64,000 nt of DNA, from the NCBI GenBank assembly GCA_943367755.1, contig CALRKB020000019.1, positions 1 to 64,000 on the forward strand, written 5' to 3'. Position numbers and translations under genes: made by a program. Source of the stretch: PCC-6802 sp943367755 (GTDB lineage: Bacteria; Cyanobacteriota; Cyanobacteriia; Pseudanabaenales; Pseudanabaenaceae). Position 1 is the first letter of the stretch, and every line of letters starts with the position of its first letter. The notes beneath the pieces were generated by a model. It was given only the letters and a program-made list of their open reading frames with translations, did not search any database and was not told where the DNA came from. Of this stretch, positions 26,683 through 34,617 are shown piece after piece.

Positions 26683-27855
26683 CTACTGCGACTGACATTG
26701 AAGCTTCTCACCTTTCCATTCCATGGATGCATCCTTGCCCTTTGTCCAGAAGGTGATGTTTTGTCCTTCGTATTTGGCCCCACTACCAGTGGGACGCAGA
26801 AATGCAGTGAGAGTGGTGTCACCCCGTTCCAATCGAGCAGTTGGCGGATCGGTTTGGTAGAAAGTGGCCACAACTTCATTGACAGGATTGCTGTTGCAGT
26901 TAAAAAAGATAGGCTTTTGACCGGGAACCAATGCGAAATGAGCTTGCAATTCAGCAATGCGATCGCGGTAATTCTCTTTTACGCAGTTCCGTACCGTAGT
27001 TCCTTGGGCTTTCCAGCAGTCATTGCGACCTTTAATCCAGCCAATTTGCTCCGCTTTGAAATTTGCCAGATCCTTTGGTGGAAACTGCTCGGCTTTCTTC
27101 AGGGCTGCCTGGTACACGCTGTCCAATTTTCGATCCAGGGCTGCCAGTTCGCTGTCCTTGCAGATCGAAGTCTCTACTGTACCTCGCGCTTTTGCGCAAT
27201 CAAATGATGGTTTAGCTGACTGTGCAGACGGTTGTTGGGTAACGATCTCTGTCATGGTTTGCGGCTTGCTGCCTTCTGGAAATAGAACTGTCCCTTCGAT
27301 CGGAGTATTTGGGGGAATACTGGGTTGAATTGAGGGATTGAGAGCATAGCCTTTACCGTCAAACTTGAGCGCTACCTTTTTAGGAGTCGCTCCACCACCT
27401 CTCACATCGACAATCAAATCTCGCCAACCGTTGGTTTTAGTTGCACTCACGGTGAGAGGAGTGCGAATTAAGGTTGAATCGGATACCAGACGAAAGGATT
27501 TGTCCCGCCCTTCAAAGACTAGCATTGTGCAGCCACCCGTACCGCACCAGTACGAGCTGTTAAAAACCACGAGGGCATCCATTACTCCATCACCATTGAG
27601 GTCGATATAGTCAGCGAAAAACTCTTGGTCTTCCAGTTTAAGTCCTTGCGTTTGTATATCGGAACCGATCGCTTGCCATAACGCCATTTGTAGAGCCGGA
27701 TCGACGGGTCGAGTTGCTGGCTTTTGTGGGGTGCTGGCAACCTGAGCCAATGGCTTTGCGGATGCTACTACCGATATGCCAGTCGGTAAAAGAGTGGAAA
27801 TCAGACAAGTTGCGATCGCATATTTAGCTAGATTCATTAGATTAATTAGATTCAT
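26683..27855 (-). CDS. Exported LprI-MliC fusion protein with EF-like repeat
   Basis: This 390-residue protein starts at the ATG at 27855, behind GAGAGGAGTGATTGAG. An upstream in-frame ATG at 27894 would put 13 charged residues before the signal peptide (YAIATCLISTLLPTGISVVASA). Domains in order: an FG-GAP/VCBS-like calcium loop, YIDLNGDGVMDALVVFN; an LprI (DUF1311) domain with its conserved cysteines, SFDCAKARGTVETSICKD to WIKGRNDCW and VRNCVKENYRDRIAELQ; and an MliC domain, IFFNCNSNPVNEVVATFYQ to MEWKGEKLQCQS. MliC and LprI proteins inhibit c-type lysozyme in other bacteria, so protection of peptidoglycan is the likely role. The fusion with a calcium loop is unusual. Confidence 0.82.
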   Translation of the reverse strand: MNLINLMNLAKYAIATCLISTLLPTGISVVASAKPLAQVASTPQKPATRPVDPALQMALWQAIGSDIQTQGLKLEDQEFFADYIDLNGDGVMDALVVFNSSYWCGTGGCTMLVFEGRDKSFRLVSDSTLIRTPLTVSATKTNGWRDLIVDVRGGGATPKKVALKFDGKGYALNPSIQPSIPPNTPIEGTVLFPEGSKPQTMTEIVTQQPSAQSAKPSFDCAKARGTVETSICKDSELAALDRKLDSVYQAALKKAEQFPPKDLANFKAEQIGWIKGRNDCWKAQGTTVRNCVKENYRDRIAELQAHFALVPGQKPIFFNCNSNPVNEVVATFYQTDPPTARLERGDTTLTAFLRPTGSGAKYEGQNITFWTKGKDASMEWKGEKLQCQSQ

Positions 27856-28304
27856 CTCAATCACTCCTCTCAATTGCTCGTGTTGTTCGTACATTAAGTG
27901 GCTATCAATGGATTATTTACAGGAACAACTTTTTCTCATTAGGCTTCTCCTGAAGAAATTGATATCCCTCCAATAAGTCAAACAAAATGAGTTCGACTTA
28001 AGACCTGGCAACCATTATTTTAGAATAAACCATAATTTGGCTAAAAAGATCTAAAAATGCTTGCATTTTATGGGCAATCTCGCGGATTAATGGCTAGAAG
28101 TCAGAAAAATCATCACGCCTTTTCAGAAGCTATTTGCACGTTATTCAATCCACGATTCTCAGTCAATATCCATTCTGACATGCAATCAGTGTGATCGCAC
28201 CACCATCGCACTCAGCGATTTCGATGGATGAGCGCACTATGGTAATGGGAGTGGAATATTCCATCTTAGAAATGTTGTAGCGAGCGTTAGTTTGTGTGGC
28301 CAAG
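27856..28304. other. Intergenic, no gene recognised
   Basis: The stretch has no convincing coding frame. A - strand frame at 28163-28351 reads 62 codons but shows no family features and overlaps the UmuD-like gene in another frame. I looked for a umuC start after the stop at 28305 and found none. The part next to 27855 must hold the promoter of the LprI-MliC gene. Confidence 0.45.
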
Positions 28305-28730
28305 CTAATCACAATTAGGCTTGGGCTGCCGCAGATCGCGGCAGCAAGCAATAATCACACCCCAAAATTCAAAAGCCGCTACTTCAGGATGAGGAGAGGT
28401 GAGGTGATCGCCACTTTCTTCAGGGGTAAATACAAGGCGATCGCCGATAAGTTTTACCCGCTTAATAACAAACTCACCATTGACAGCGACGATTGCAAGG
28501 TCACCATCCGATGGCAAGGTGGCTCGGTCTACGACAAGCCGATCGTCTGGATGAAGGGTCAGATAGACCTCAAAACTGCTTTTCGCTGGGACAACAAATG
28601 TATCGCATGGATGCGGCACCAGAAAAGCAGGTACTGATGTGTAATCTACAGGAAACCCAGAAACAGGACTTGAAAGAACAGGTAGGCGATACAAATCCGT
28701 ACGAACATTGAGAATCTTTAGAGAAGTCAT
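28305..28730 (-). CDS. UmuD-like S24 family protein
   Basis: This 141-residue protein resembles UmuD, the self-cleaving subunit of DNA polymerase V. PVSGFPVDYTSVP corresponds to the cleavage-site region (Ser-Gly instead of the common Cys/Ala-Gly). HPCDTFVVPAKSSFEVYL holds the candidate nucleophilic serine, and VAVNGEFVIKRVKL the lysine, both at the spacing expected of S24. DDRLVVDRATLPSDGDLAIV is well conserved. The start at 28730 has a ribosome binding site (AGAGG, 8 bases upstream); the longer frame to 28787 is less likely. No umuC gene follows and I see no clear LexA box. It may assist a distant UmuC or act as another kind of S24 regulator. Confidence 0.72.
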   Translation of the reverse strand: MTSLKILNVRTDLYRLPVLSSPVSGFPVDYTSVPAFLVPHPCDTFVVPAKSSFEVYLTLHPDDRLVVDRATLPSDGDLAIVAVNGEFVIKRVKLIGDRLVFTPEESGDHLTSPHPEVAAFEFWGVIIACCRDLRQPKPNCD

Positions 28731-29025
28731 CGTAAAAACCTCTGATTTATGTACGTTTATCAAGACATATTCTAACCTCTGTTGCACTTATATGAAAAGG
28801 ATCTTTATTTATCGAGACCCTTCCCCAAGACAAGCCTTGTGCTTCACCGATTCGTATACCTTTGCCCAGCAGAAATTTCACGTATGAGTAGTAATGCTTC
28901 TATTACCTCCATGCCAAGCAACACACTCCAGAGGCACAAAGGCACATGAAATTCAACTATATCTTTCACATTTAGCGATCGCACTAGATAAAATGAGGAA
29001 AGTTTCACCCCTAGCGATCGCGAAA

Positions 29026-30057
29026 ATGCAAACCTCAGACACTCAAACAACGGCAGAAATCGATATTCCCAAGCGGGGCATGCCCGTCACGATTATTACG
29101 GGCTTTCTGGGTAGTGGTAAAACTACTTTGTTGAATCATATTTTGCAGAACCAACAAGATCTAAAAGTGGCGGTGCTGGTGAATGAGTTCGGTGATATCA
29201 ACATTGATAGCCAGTTGCTAGTTTCAGTTGACCAGGACATGGTGGAACTCAGTAATGGTTGCATCTGTTGCACAATTAACGATGGCCTTGTGGATGCGGT
29301 CTATAGCGTCTTAGAAAAAGGCGATCGCATCGATTACCTCGTTGTGGAAACTACTGGCGTTGCCGATCCTCTACCGATCGCACTCACATTTTTAGGCACA
29401 GAATTGCAGCACTTGACGCGACTGGACTCAATTCTTACGGTCATTGATGCCGAATCCTTTACACCGGAGCACTACAACAGCGAAGCAGCGTTTAGCCAGA
29501 TTATGTATGGCGACATTCTGATCTTGAACAAGACCGATCTTGCCCCAGAAGCCAAAGTTGCCGAGTTAGAGGCATATCTTGGCAACCAGAAATCTGGGGC
29601 GCGGATATTGCGATCGCAGCACGGCATCGTACCGTTGCCATTAATCCTGGATGTCAGCCTTGCCAATGCCGATCTCGCCAACTCCGACGAAGCATCGCCC
29701 GACGATCATGACCACCATGAACATGAGCATCACGATCATGACCATGACCACCACCATCACTCAGATCATCTAGAGAATGATGGGTTTGTTTCGGTTTCAT
29801 TTCAGAGCGATCGCCCCTTCGACCTGGATCGCTTCCAACATTTCCTGGATAAGCAACTCCCCGTTGACGTATTTCGGGCTAAGGGGATTCTCTGGTTCAC
29901 AGGCATAGAAAATCGTTATATTTTTCAGCTCAGCGGCAAGCGCTACGAGCTAAAAACCGAAGAAGAGATGAAACCCCTAACTAACCAACTAGTTCTGATC
30001 GGTCGCAATCTGGACAAATCAGAACTGCAAAAGCAACTGACTGAATGCCTTGTTTAG
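29026..30057 (+). CDS. CobW/COG0523 metal-chaperone GTPase
   Basis: This 343-residue G3E GTPase delivers or regulates a metal, often zinc or cobalt. Walker A is TGFLGSGKTTLLNHIL; the metal-binding CxCC is NGCICCTI. Walker B-like VVETTGVADPLPI, the guanine motif LNKTDLA and the C-terminal CobW_C domain (VSFQSDRPFDLDRFQHFL) are all present. A histidine-rich linker (HHEHEHHDHDHDHHHHSDH, about residues 226-245) separates GTPase and C-terminal parts and would bind metal. I chose ATG 29026 because the family N-terminus fits; the frame is open to 28894. I found no Zur-box-like palindrome upstream. Its metal specificity cannot be read from sequence. Confidence 0.9.
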   Translation: MQTSDTQTTAEIDIPKRGMPVTIITGFLGSGKTTLLNHILQNQQDLKVAVLVNEFGDINIDSQLLVSVDQDMVELSNGCICCTINDGLVDAVYSVLEKGDRIDYLVVETTGVADPLPIALTFLGTELQHLTRLDSILTVIDAESFTPEHYNSEAAFSQIMYGDILILNKTDLAPEAKVAELEAYLGNQKSGARILRSQHGIVPLPLILDVSLANADLANSDEASPDDHDHHEHEHHDHDHDHHHHSDHLENDGFVSVSFQSDRPFDLDRFQHFLDKQLPVDVFRAKGILWFTGIENRYIFQLSGKRYELKTEEEMKPLTNQLVLIGRNLDKSELQKQLTECLV

Positions 30058-30238
30058 GTATTAGCTACCCAACACTTAGGCATCTTTTAATTTGAGTTTT
30101 ATGAGCGGTGTTGAACGTGAAGTTTTCCCTGACCCTCGAGATAAAAATCAATGCAGCAGATTGTTACCACGTCATCCCCCGCACGCGTCCCGGTTGATTG
30201 GACGTTTTTAGAAGTATGGGTGGATACATTACTACCTT

Positions 30239-30415
30239 ATGTTCTGCTCCTTCTCAGCGACCAGTCTGGGTATTTATTGGTATGTTTACGATCCGGCTGA
30301 ACAGTACAAGGTCATATTTGCTAGTCCAGATTATGAAGAAGCCAAATTATGGCTCCTTGAAGATGAGTATGAGCCAGTTAGGGGAAGACTTTCTTATGCC
30401 GAAGAGTTACAATAG
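30239..30415 (+). CDS. Small hypothetical protein (58 aa)
   Basis: A short frame with ATG 30239 and a TAG at 30413 encodes 58 residues. The region WYVYDPAEQYKVIFASPDY followed by EEAKLWLLEDEYEPVRGRL reads like a compact real protein with an acidic, amphipathic C-terminal half, unlike random sequence. I do not recognise the family. A preceding ORF from 30150 (MQQIVTTSSPARVPVDWTF) ends in another frame at 30297, so a frameshift joining the two is possible, making this the second half of a disrupted gene. Nothing in the context suggests a function. Confidence 0.35.
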   Translation: MFCSFSATSLGIYWYVYDPAEQYKVIFASPDYEEAKLWLLEDEYEPVRGRLSYAEELQ

Positions 30416-30564
30416 GCTGCCTAGATTGCTTTGTACACCTGTGCTGACCTGGTTCTTTGCCAAGTTGTCGCAAACCGTTTTTTTGCTTCGTTTCGGCATG
30501 CTCGTAGGTACTGAATAGGGGTGATAGACTGCTATTAAGTAAAACCAAGTCACTTTAGATACGT

Positions 30565-31629
30565 ATGCAAACCATATTAGTCACAGGCGGGGCTGGGTTT
30601 ATTGGGGCAAATTTTGTACTTAAAGCCAGACAGCAAAATTGGGCAGAAGTTGTTAACCTCGATAAGCTTACCTATGCGGGGAACTTGCAAACACTGGTAG
30701 AGCTGAGTTCCGACTCTGGCTATCACTTCGTGCAGGGTGATATTGGCAATGCAGAACTAGTTAGTTACTTGCTCAAGAAATATCAACCGCAGGCGATCGT
30801 GAATTTTGCAGCGGAAAGCCATGTCGATCGCTCGATTGCCAATCCCGATGAATTTATTCAAACTAATGTTGTTGGTACTTTTCAACTCTTAGAAGCTAGT
30901 CGACTCTACTGGAAAAGCTTGTCTGGAGAAAAGCAGCAGGAGTTTCGCTTCTTACACGTTTCCACTGATGAAGTTTACGGCTCCTTAAGCAGCGAAGATC
31001 CTGCGTTTACCGAGCAAACTCCCTATGCACCTAACAGCCCATATGCTGCGTCCAAAGCTGCTGCCGATCACCTGGTGCGCGCCTATCACCATACATACGG
31101 GTTACCTACCCTAACCACCAATTGCTCTAATAATTACGGACCATACCACTTCCCCGAAAAGTTAATTCCTTTAACAATCATCAATGCGATTGAAGGCAAG
31201 CCGCTACCCATCTATGGCAATGGCCAAAATGTGCGGGATTGGCTATATGTAGAAGATCACTGCGAAGCACTTCACGTTGTCCTGACGCAAGGCAAAGTGG
31301 GGCAAACCTATAATGTTGGTGGTGAGAGCGAACGCACCAACTTAGAAGTAGTAGAAACAATTTGTGCCATTCTGGATCGGATTTTGCCTAAAGCCAATTT
31401 TCAACATTCATCTCTGATTAGTTTCGTCAAAGATCGCCCTGGCCATGACCAGCGCTACGCGATTAATTGCCAAAAGCTAAAACAGGAGTTAGGCTGGCAA
31501 CCTAAGGAAAACTTTACGACTGGTTTACAAAAAACCGTGGAATGGTACCTTAGCCATACAGATTGGGTAGAACAGGTGCGCACGGGAGCCTATAAAGATT
31601 GGATCGCACAGAATTATGGAGCCAGATAA
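30565..31629 (+). CDS. rfbB: dTDP-glucose 4,6-dehydratase
   Basis: This 354-residue extended short-chain dehydrogenase converts dTDP-glucose to dTDP-4-keto-6-deoxyglucose, the first committed step toward dTDP-rhamnose. NAD binding is shown by VTGGAGFIGANFV at residues 4-16. VSTDEVYGSL carries the catalytic Thr, Asp and Glu, and SPYAASKAAADHL the YxxxK pair. The substrate region NNYGPYHFPEKLIPL and the C-terminal VKDRPGHDQRYAIN are diagnostic for RfbB rather than a generic epimerase. No rfbA, rfbC or rfbD gene is beside it, so the pathway is scattered. It probably feeds the polysaccharide genes at the left of the window. Confidence 0.95.
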   Translation: MQTILVTGGAGFIGANFVLKARQQNWAEVVNLDKLTYAGNLQTLVELSSDSGYHFVQGDIGNAELVSYLLKKYQPQAIVNFAAESHVDRSIANPDEFIQTNVVGTFQLLEASRLYWKSLSGEKQQEFRFLHVSTDEVYGSLSSEDPAFTEQTPYAPNSPYAASKAAADHLVRAYHHTYGLPTLTTNCSNNYGPYHFPEKLIPLTIINAIEGKPLPIYGNGQNVRDWLYVEDHCEALHVVLTQGKVGQTYNVGGESERTNLEVVETICAILDRILPKANFQHSSLISFVKDRPGHDQRYAINCQKLKQELGWQPKENFTTGLQKTVEWYLSHTDWVEQVRTGAYKDWIAQNYGAR

Positions 31630-31746
31630 GCGCTCGCCAACACTAAATCTAACTTGCGCTAGTTGCTAAACAGCTAAGTTTACCAGTATGACTGATACGT
31701 AAAGCAGCTATGCTGTTTGATTATTCCTAATTGTATATCGCTAGTA

Positions 31747-32502
31747 ATGCTCGATTCGTTGACAGATTTAGGTGGCCTATTTCGGATTGAGGTCTTACCA
31801 ATTGTTTTAACTCTAGTCTTGCTAGAAGCAATTTTATCCGCAGATAATGCGATCGCCCTGGCAGCTTTGGTACGTAGTCTCCCCGATCCCAAACAGGAAG
31901 AATGGGCTTTAAGGTATGGGCTGATTGGTGCATTCGTGCTGCGTGTCGTCCTAATTTTGACCGCAACCTGGGTGATTAAATACTGGCAGTTTGAGTTGTT
32001 GGGGGCAGTCTATCTGCTCTGGTTAGCAGGCAAATACTTCCTCGCTAGTAGCAAACCCCATGAAGAAGGTAAAGCAGTTCCGGTTGCGAGCAAACTCTGG
32101 GAAGTAGTTTTGCTAGTATCGTTCACCGATCTAGCTTTCTCATTGGATAGCGTTACTGCTGCTGTTGCTGTTGCGCAAGACACCTGGTTAGTGTTACTGG
32201 GTGGATTAATTGGGATTATTGCTCTGCGGCTATTGGCGGAAATCTTCATCAAGCTATTGGCAGAGTTCGTTTACCTGGAGGCGGCAGGCTATTTGATTGT
32301 TGCCCTAGTAGGATTCCGTCTACTACTCAAGGTAATTGCCGATGCCTATGTACCACCAGAATGGTTGATGTTAACCTGTATTGCAGCCATATTTATATGG
32401 GGTTTCTCTAAACGTACTAAGCCAAAGTTAAATATTAGCAATGTGGCGATCGCGCCACCTCTAGAAGATGTAATTGCAACATCAGTGAATAGCGAAAAGT
32501 AA
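31747..32502 (+). CDS. TerC-family integral membrane protein
   Basis: This 251-residue membrane protein of the TerC/YkoY family has about seven helices. Conserved acidic motifs inside the membrane are LEAILSADNAIALAALVR at residues 25-42 and VSFTDLAFSLDSVTAAVAV in the middle. Relatives export manganese or are involved in thylakoid biogenesis in plants and cyanobacteria; the Asp/Asn pairs may bind a divalent metal. I chose ATG 31747; a TTG at 31717 lies in frame but precedes an unconvincing extension. It stands alone between rfbB and the gcvH operon on the same strand. Confidence 0.87.
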   Translation: MLDSLTDLGGLFRIEVLPIVLTLVLLEAILSADNAIALAALVRSLPDPKQEEWALRYGLIGAFVLRVVLILTATWVIKYWQFELLGAVYLLWLAGKYFLASSKPHEEGKAVPVASKLWEVVLLVSFTDLAFSLDSVTAAVAVAQDTWLVLLGGLIGIIALRLLAEIFIKLLAEFVYLEAAGYLIVALVGFRLLLKVIADAYVPPEWLMLTCIAAIFIWGFSKRTKPKLNISNVAIAPPLEDVIATSVNSEK

Positions 32503-32571
32503 ATATCGAGCCGAAGCTAAGCTAAATTCTGGATAACTCATCAATAACGATAACTAATAACTGAACCCAAC

Positions 32572-32958
32572 ATGTCTAAGTATCCCGAGGATCTACATTA
32601 CACCGACTCCCATGAGTACATCCGGCTTGAGGATGATGTAGCTACGATTGGCATTACAGCATTTGCGATCGATCAGTTGGGTGATGTTGTATTTATCGAG
32701 TTACCAGATCCTGGCACAAGCATTACCAAAGGCGAAACATTTGGCACAGTGGAATCGGTCAAGGCAGTTGAGGATATCTATGCTCCCCTCAGCGGCGAAG
32801 TTTTAGAGATTAACTCGGGCTTAGTAGATAACCCTGAACAAATTGGCGAAGATCCCTATGGAGTTTCGTGGCTACTCAAAGTGCGCATACAGGATGCCAG
32901 TGATGTGAATGATTTTATGTCAGCGGAAGAGTATCGTAGCAAGGTAGAGGGCGTGTGA
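32572..32958 (+). CDS. gcvH: Glycine cleavage system H protein
   Basis: This 128-residue lipoyl carrier of the glycine cleavage complex shuttles the aminomethyl group between P, T and L proteins. The lipoylated lysine is K64 in GTVESVKAVEDIYAPLSGEV. The N-terminal YTDSHEYIRLEDDVATIGIT and C-terminal LLKVRIQD are typical, and the length matches the family. It is the first gene of an operon: its stop overlaps the GTG start of pyrF by four bases (GTGA). In cyanobacteria the complex deals with photorespiratory glycine. No riboswitch for glycine is visible upstream. Confidence 0.96.
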   Translation: MSKYPEDLHYTDSHEYIRLEDDVATIGITAFAIDQLGDVVFIELPDPGTSITKGETFGTVESVKAVEDIYAPLSGEVLEINSGLVDNPEQIGEDPYGVSWLLKVRIQDASDVNDFMSAEEYRSKVEGV

Positions 32959-33698
32959 ATAATCTTTCCTATTTATCTACTAAGCAAATTGATATCAAAG
33001 AAAGATTGATTTTTGCCCTCGATTTTGAGAGCAAAGATAAGGCGATGGAAATGGTAGAACGCCTTGGTGATTCAGTTGTTTTTTATAAGCTTGGTCTCGA
33101 ACTTCTCATGGCGGGTGGCTACCATGAATTGTTAGATTATCTGGTTAAGAATGGCAAAAAGGTTTTTGTTGACTTAAAATTTTTTGATGTTCCTCAAACT
33201 GTTGGTTCGGCGGTAAGACAGTTAAAGGATACGGGGGCAACATTCGCGACAGTGCATGGCAACGACAAGATTTTGGAAGCTGCGGTCTTGGCAAAAGGAG
33301 ATTTAAAGATACTGGCAGTCACTGTTTTAACCAGTCTTGACCGCAAAGATCTTGACGATCTAGGTTTTAAGTGCGATGTCGAAGCACTGGTATTATCCAG
33401 AGCCAGAAGAGCAATGCAGTTGGGCTGCGATGGGGTAATTTCTTCTGGACTGGAAGCGAGAGCGCTGAGAGGCGATTTGGACAGCAATTTCTTGATTGTC
33501 ACGCCAGGCATTAGACCTGTTGATAATACACGCACGGACGATCAAAAAAGAACCGTTGATGTGGAGGAAGCTTTCTTGAACGGTGCTGATTATATTGTTG
33601 TCGGTAGACCAATCAAATTAGCTGACGATCCCTACAAAGCCGCACAGGATATTCAAGCTCGTATTAGTAAAGTATTTTCTAGCGATGCGATCGCCTAG
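32955..33698 (+). CDS. pyrF: Orotidine 5-prime-phosphate decarboxylase
   Basis: This 247-residue TIM-barrel enzyme forms UMP from OMP, the last step of pyrimidine synthesis. The catalytic Asp-Lys-Asp set is in VFVDLKFFDVPQTV; substrate contacts follow in FATVHGNDKIL, FLIVTPGIRP and YIVVGRPIKLADDP. The start is GTG inside the gcvH stop (GTGA), so translation is coupled. Its N-terminal extension (MNNLSYLSTKQIDIKER) is slightly long for the family. The next gene follows after six bases. Confidence 0.95.
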   Translation: MNNLSYLSTKQIDIKERLIFALDFESKDKAMEMVERLGDSVVFYKLGLELLMAGGYHELLDYLVKNGKKVFVDLKFFDVPQTVGSAVRQLKDTGATFATVHGNDKILEAAVLAKGDLKILAVTVLTSLDRKDLDDLGFKCDVEALVLSRARRAMQLGCDGVISSGLEARALRGDLDSNFLIVTPGIRPVDNTRTDDQKRTVDVEEAFLNGADYIVVGRPIKLADDPYKAAQDIQARISKVFSSDAIA

Positions 33699-33704
33699 GT
33701 TTGC

Positions 33705-34508
33705 ATGGAATACCAAGTATTTACAATTGATGCCTTTACGCAAACACCTTTTAGTGGAAATCCAGCCGCTACGGTTTTGGTGGATCGGTTTCCTGATGAT
33801 GTGGTGATGCAAAAGATCGCTGCTGAGATGAATTTATCTGAGACGGCATTTGTGCAACAAATTGAGCCTAACAACTTTCATCTGCGGTGGTTTACTCCTG
33901 CTGCCGAGGTGCCGCTCTGCGGCCATGCCACGCTCGCGATGTCTCATTACTTAAGAGAGTTAGCAGTAATCGACACTAGTGCGACATTAAGGTTTCAAAC
34001 GCTCAGCGGCGAGTTGGCGATCTGTTTTGATGGCGATCGCATCATTATGGACTTCCCGTCTATGTTTCCTACCCCATGCGATCGCACGGATTTATCCCTG
34101 CTGGAGCAAATTTTTGCAGCGTACACCTATGAGTGCCTTGGCATCGCCGATAACGTTACTGTAGTAATGGCAAACGAATCAGCCATAGCGAATTTTACGC
34201 CCGATCTTGCCAAAATAGCTCAGTTATCGGTGGGTAGGTTGAGTATTACCGCGATCGCCAATCCAGATAACCCCTACGATTTTGTCTCCAGGTTCTTTGC
34301 CCCTAAAGTTGGTATTAATGAAGATCCGGTCACAGGTTCTGCCCATTGTACGCTGGCTCCTTACTGGGCAAACCGCCTGGGTAAGAATCCCCTAAATGCT
34401 AAGCAGCTATCTAGTCGTACAGGCGATCTCGAAGTTGAGCATGTAGGTAACAGGGTAAAGCTCAAAGGTTACGCAGTTACGGTTTTGCGCGGGATTTTAA
34501 CCATCTAG
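33705..34508 (+). CDS. PhzF-family isomerase/epimerase
   Basis: This 267-residue protein of the PhzF family has the DAP-epimerase fold with two related halves. Family landmarks are YQVFTIDAFTQTPFSGNPAATVL, the catalytic glutamate in EMNLSETAFVQ (near residue 47), EVPLCGHATLA and, in the second half, EDPVTGSAHCTLAPYW. PhzF itself isomerises a phenazine precursor; most relatives have unknown substrates. It is the last gene of the gcvH-pyrF-phzF operon, six bases after pyrF, and ends before a strong bidirectional terminator. Confidence 0.93.
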   Translation: MEYQVFTIDAFTQTPFSGNPAATVLVDRFPDDVVMQKIAAEMNLSETAFVQQIEPNNFHLRWFTPAAEVPLCGHATLAMSHYLRELAVIDTSATLRFQTLSGELAICFDGDRIIMDFPSMFPTPCDRTDLSLLEQIFAAYTYECLGIADNVTVVMANESAIANFTPDLAKIAQLSVGRLSITAIANPDNPYDFVSRFFAPKVGINEDPVTGSAHCTLAPYWANRLGKNPLNAKQLSSRTGDLEVEHVGNRVKLKGYAVTVLRGILTI

Positions 34509-34566
34509 GCATACGGCTTGGTATTCTTATTCTCTATCTCTACCAAATAAATTAGAAGAAAATAGC

Positions 34567-34592
34567 AAAAGACCCCCATTTGGGGGTCTTTT
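34567..34592. terminator. Bidirectional intrinsic terminator
   Basis: AAAAGACCCCC, loop ATTT, GGGGGTCTTTT: a perfect stem with A-run and T-run on either side, so it can stop the gcvH operon from the left and psaA-psaB from the right. Both transcripts end within 60 bases of it. Confidence 0.93.
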
Positions 34593-34617
34593 AGATCGAC
34601 ATTAGTTCAAAGGGCGA

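Noticed and set aside
28163..28351. A 62-codon - strand frame after the UmuD-like gene
   Set aside because: I checked it as a possible umuC start; it does not resemble a Y-family polymerase.
28735..28770. A possible LexA box before the UmuD-like gene
   Set aside because: Only a single GTAC half-site is present; the second half of the cyanobacterial box is missing.
30198..30518. A 106-codon + strand frame
   Set aside because: Basic, low-quality sequence in the frame next to the more protein-like 58-residue ORF; no family match by eye.
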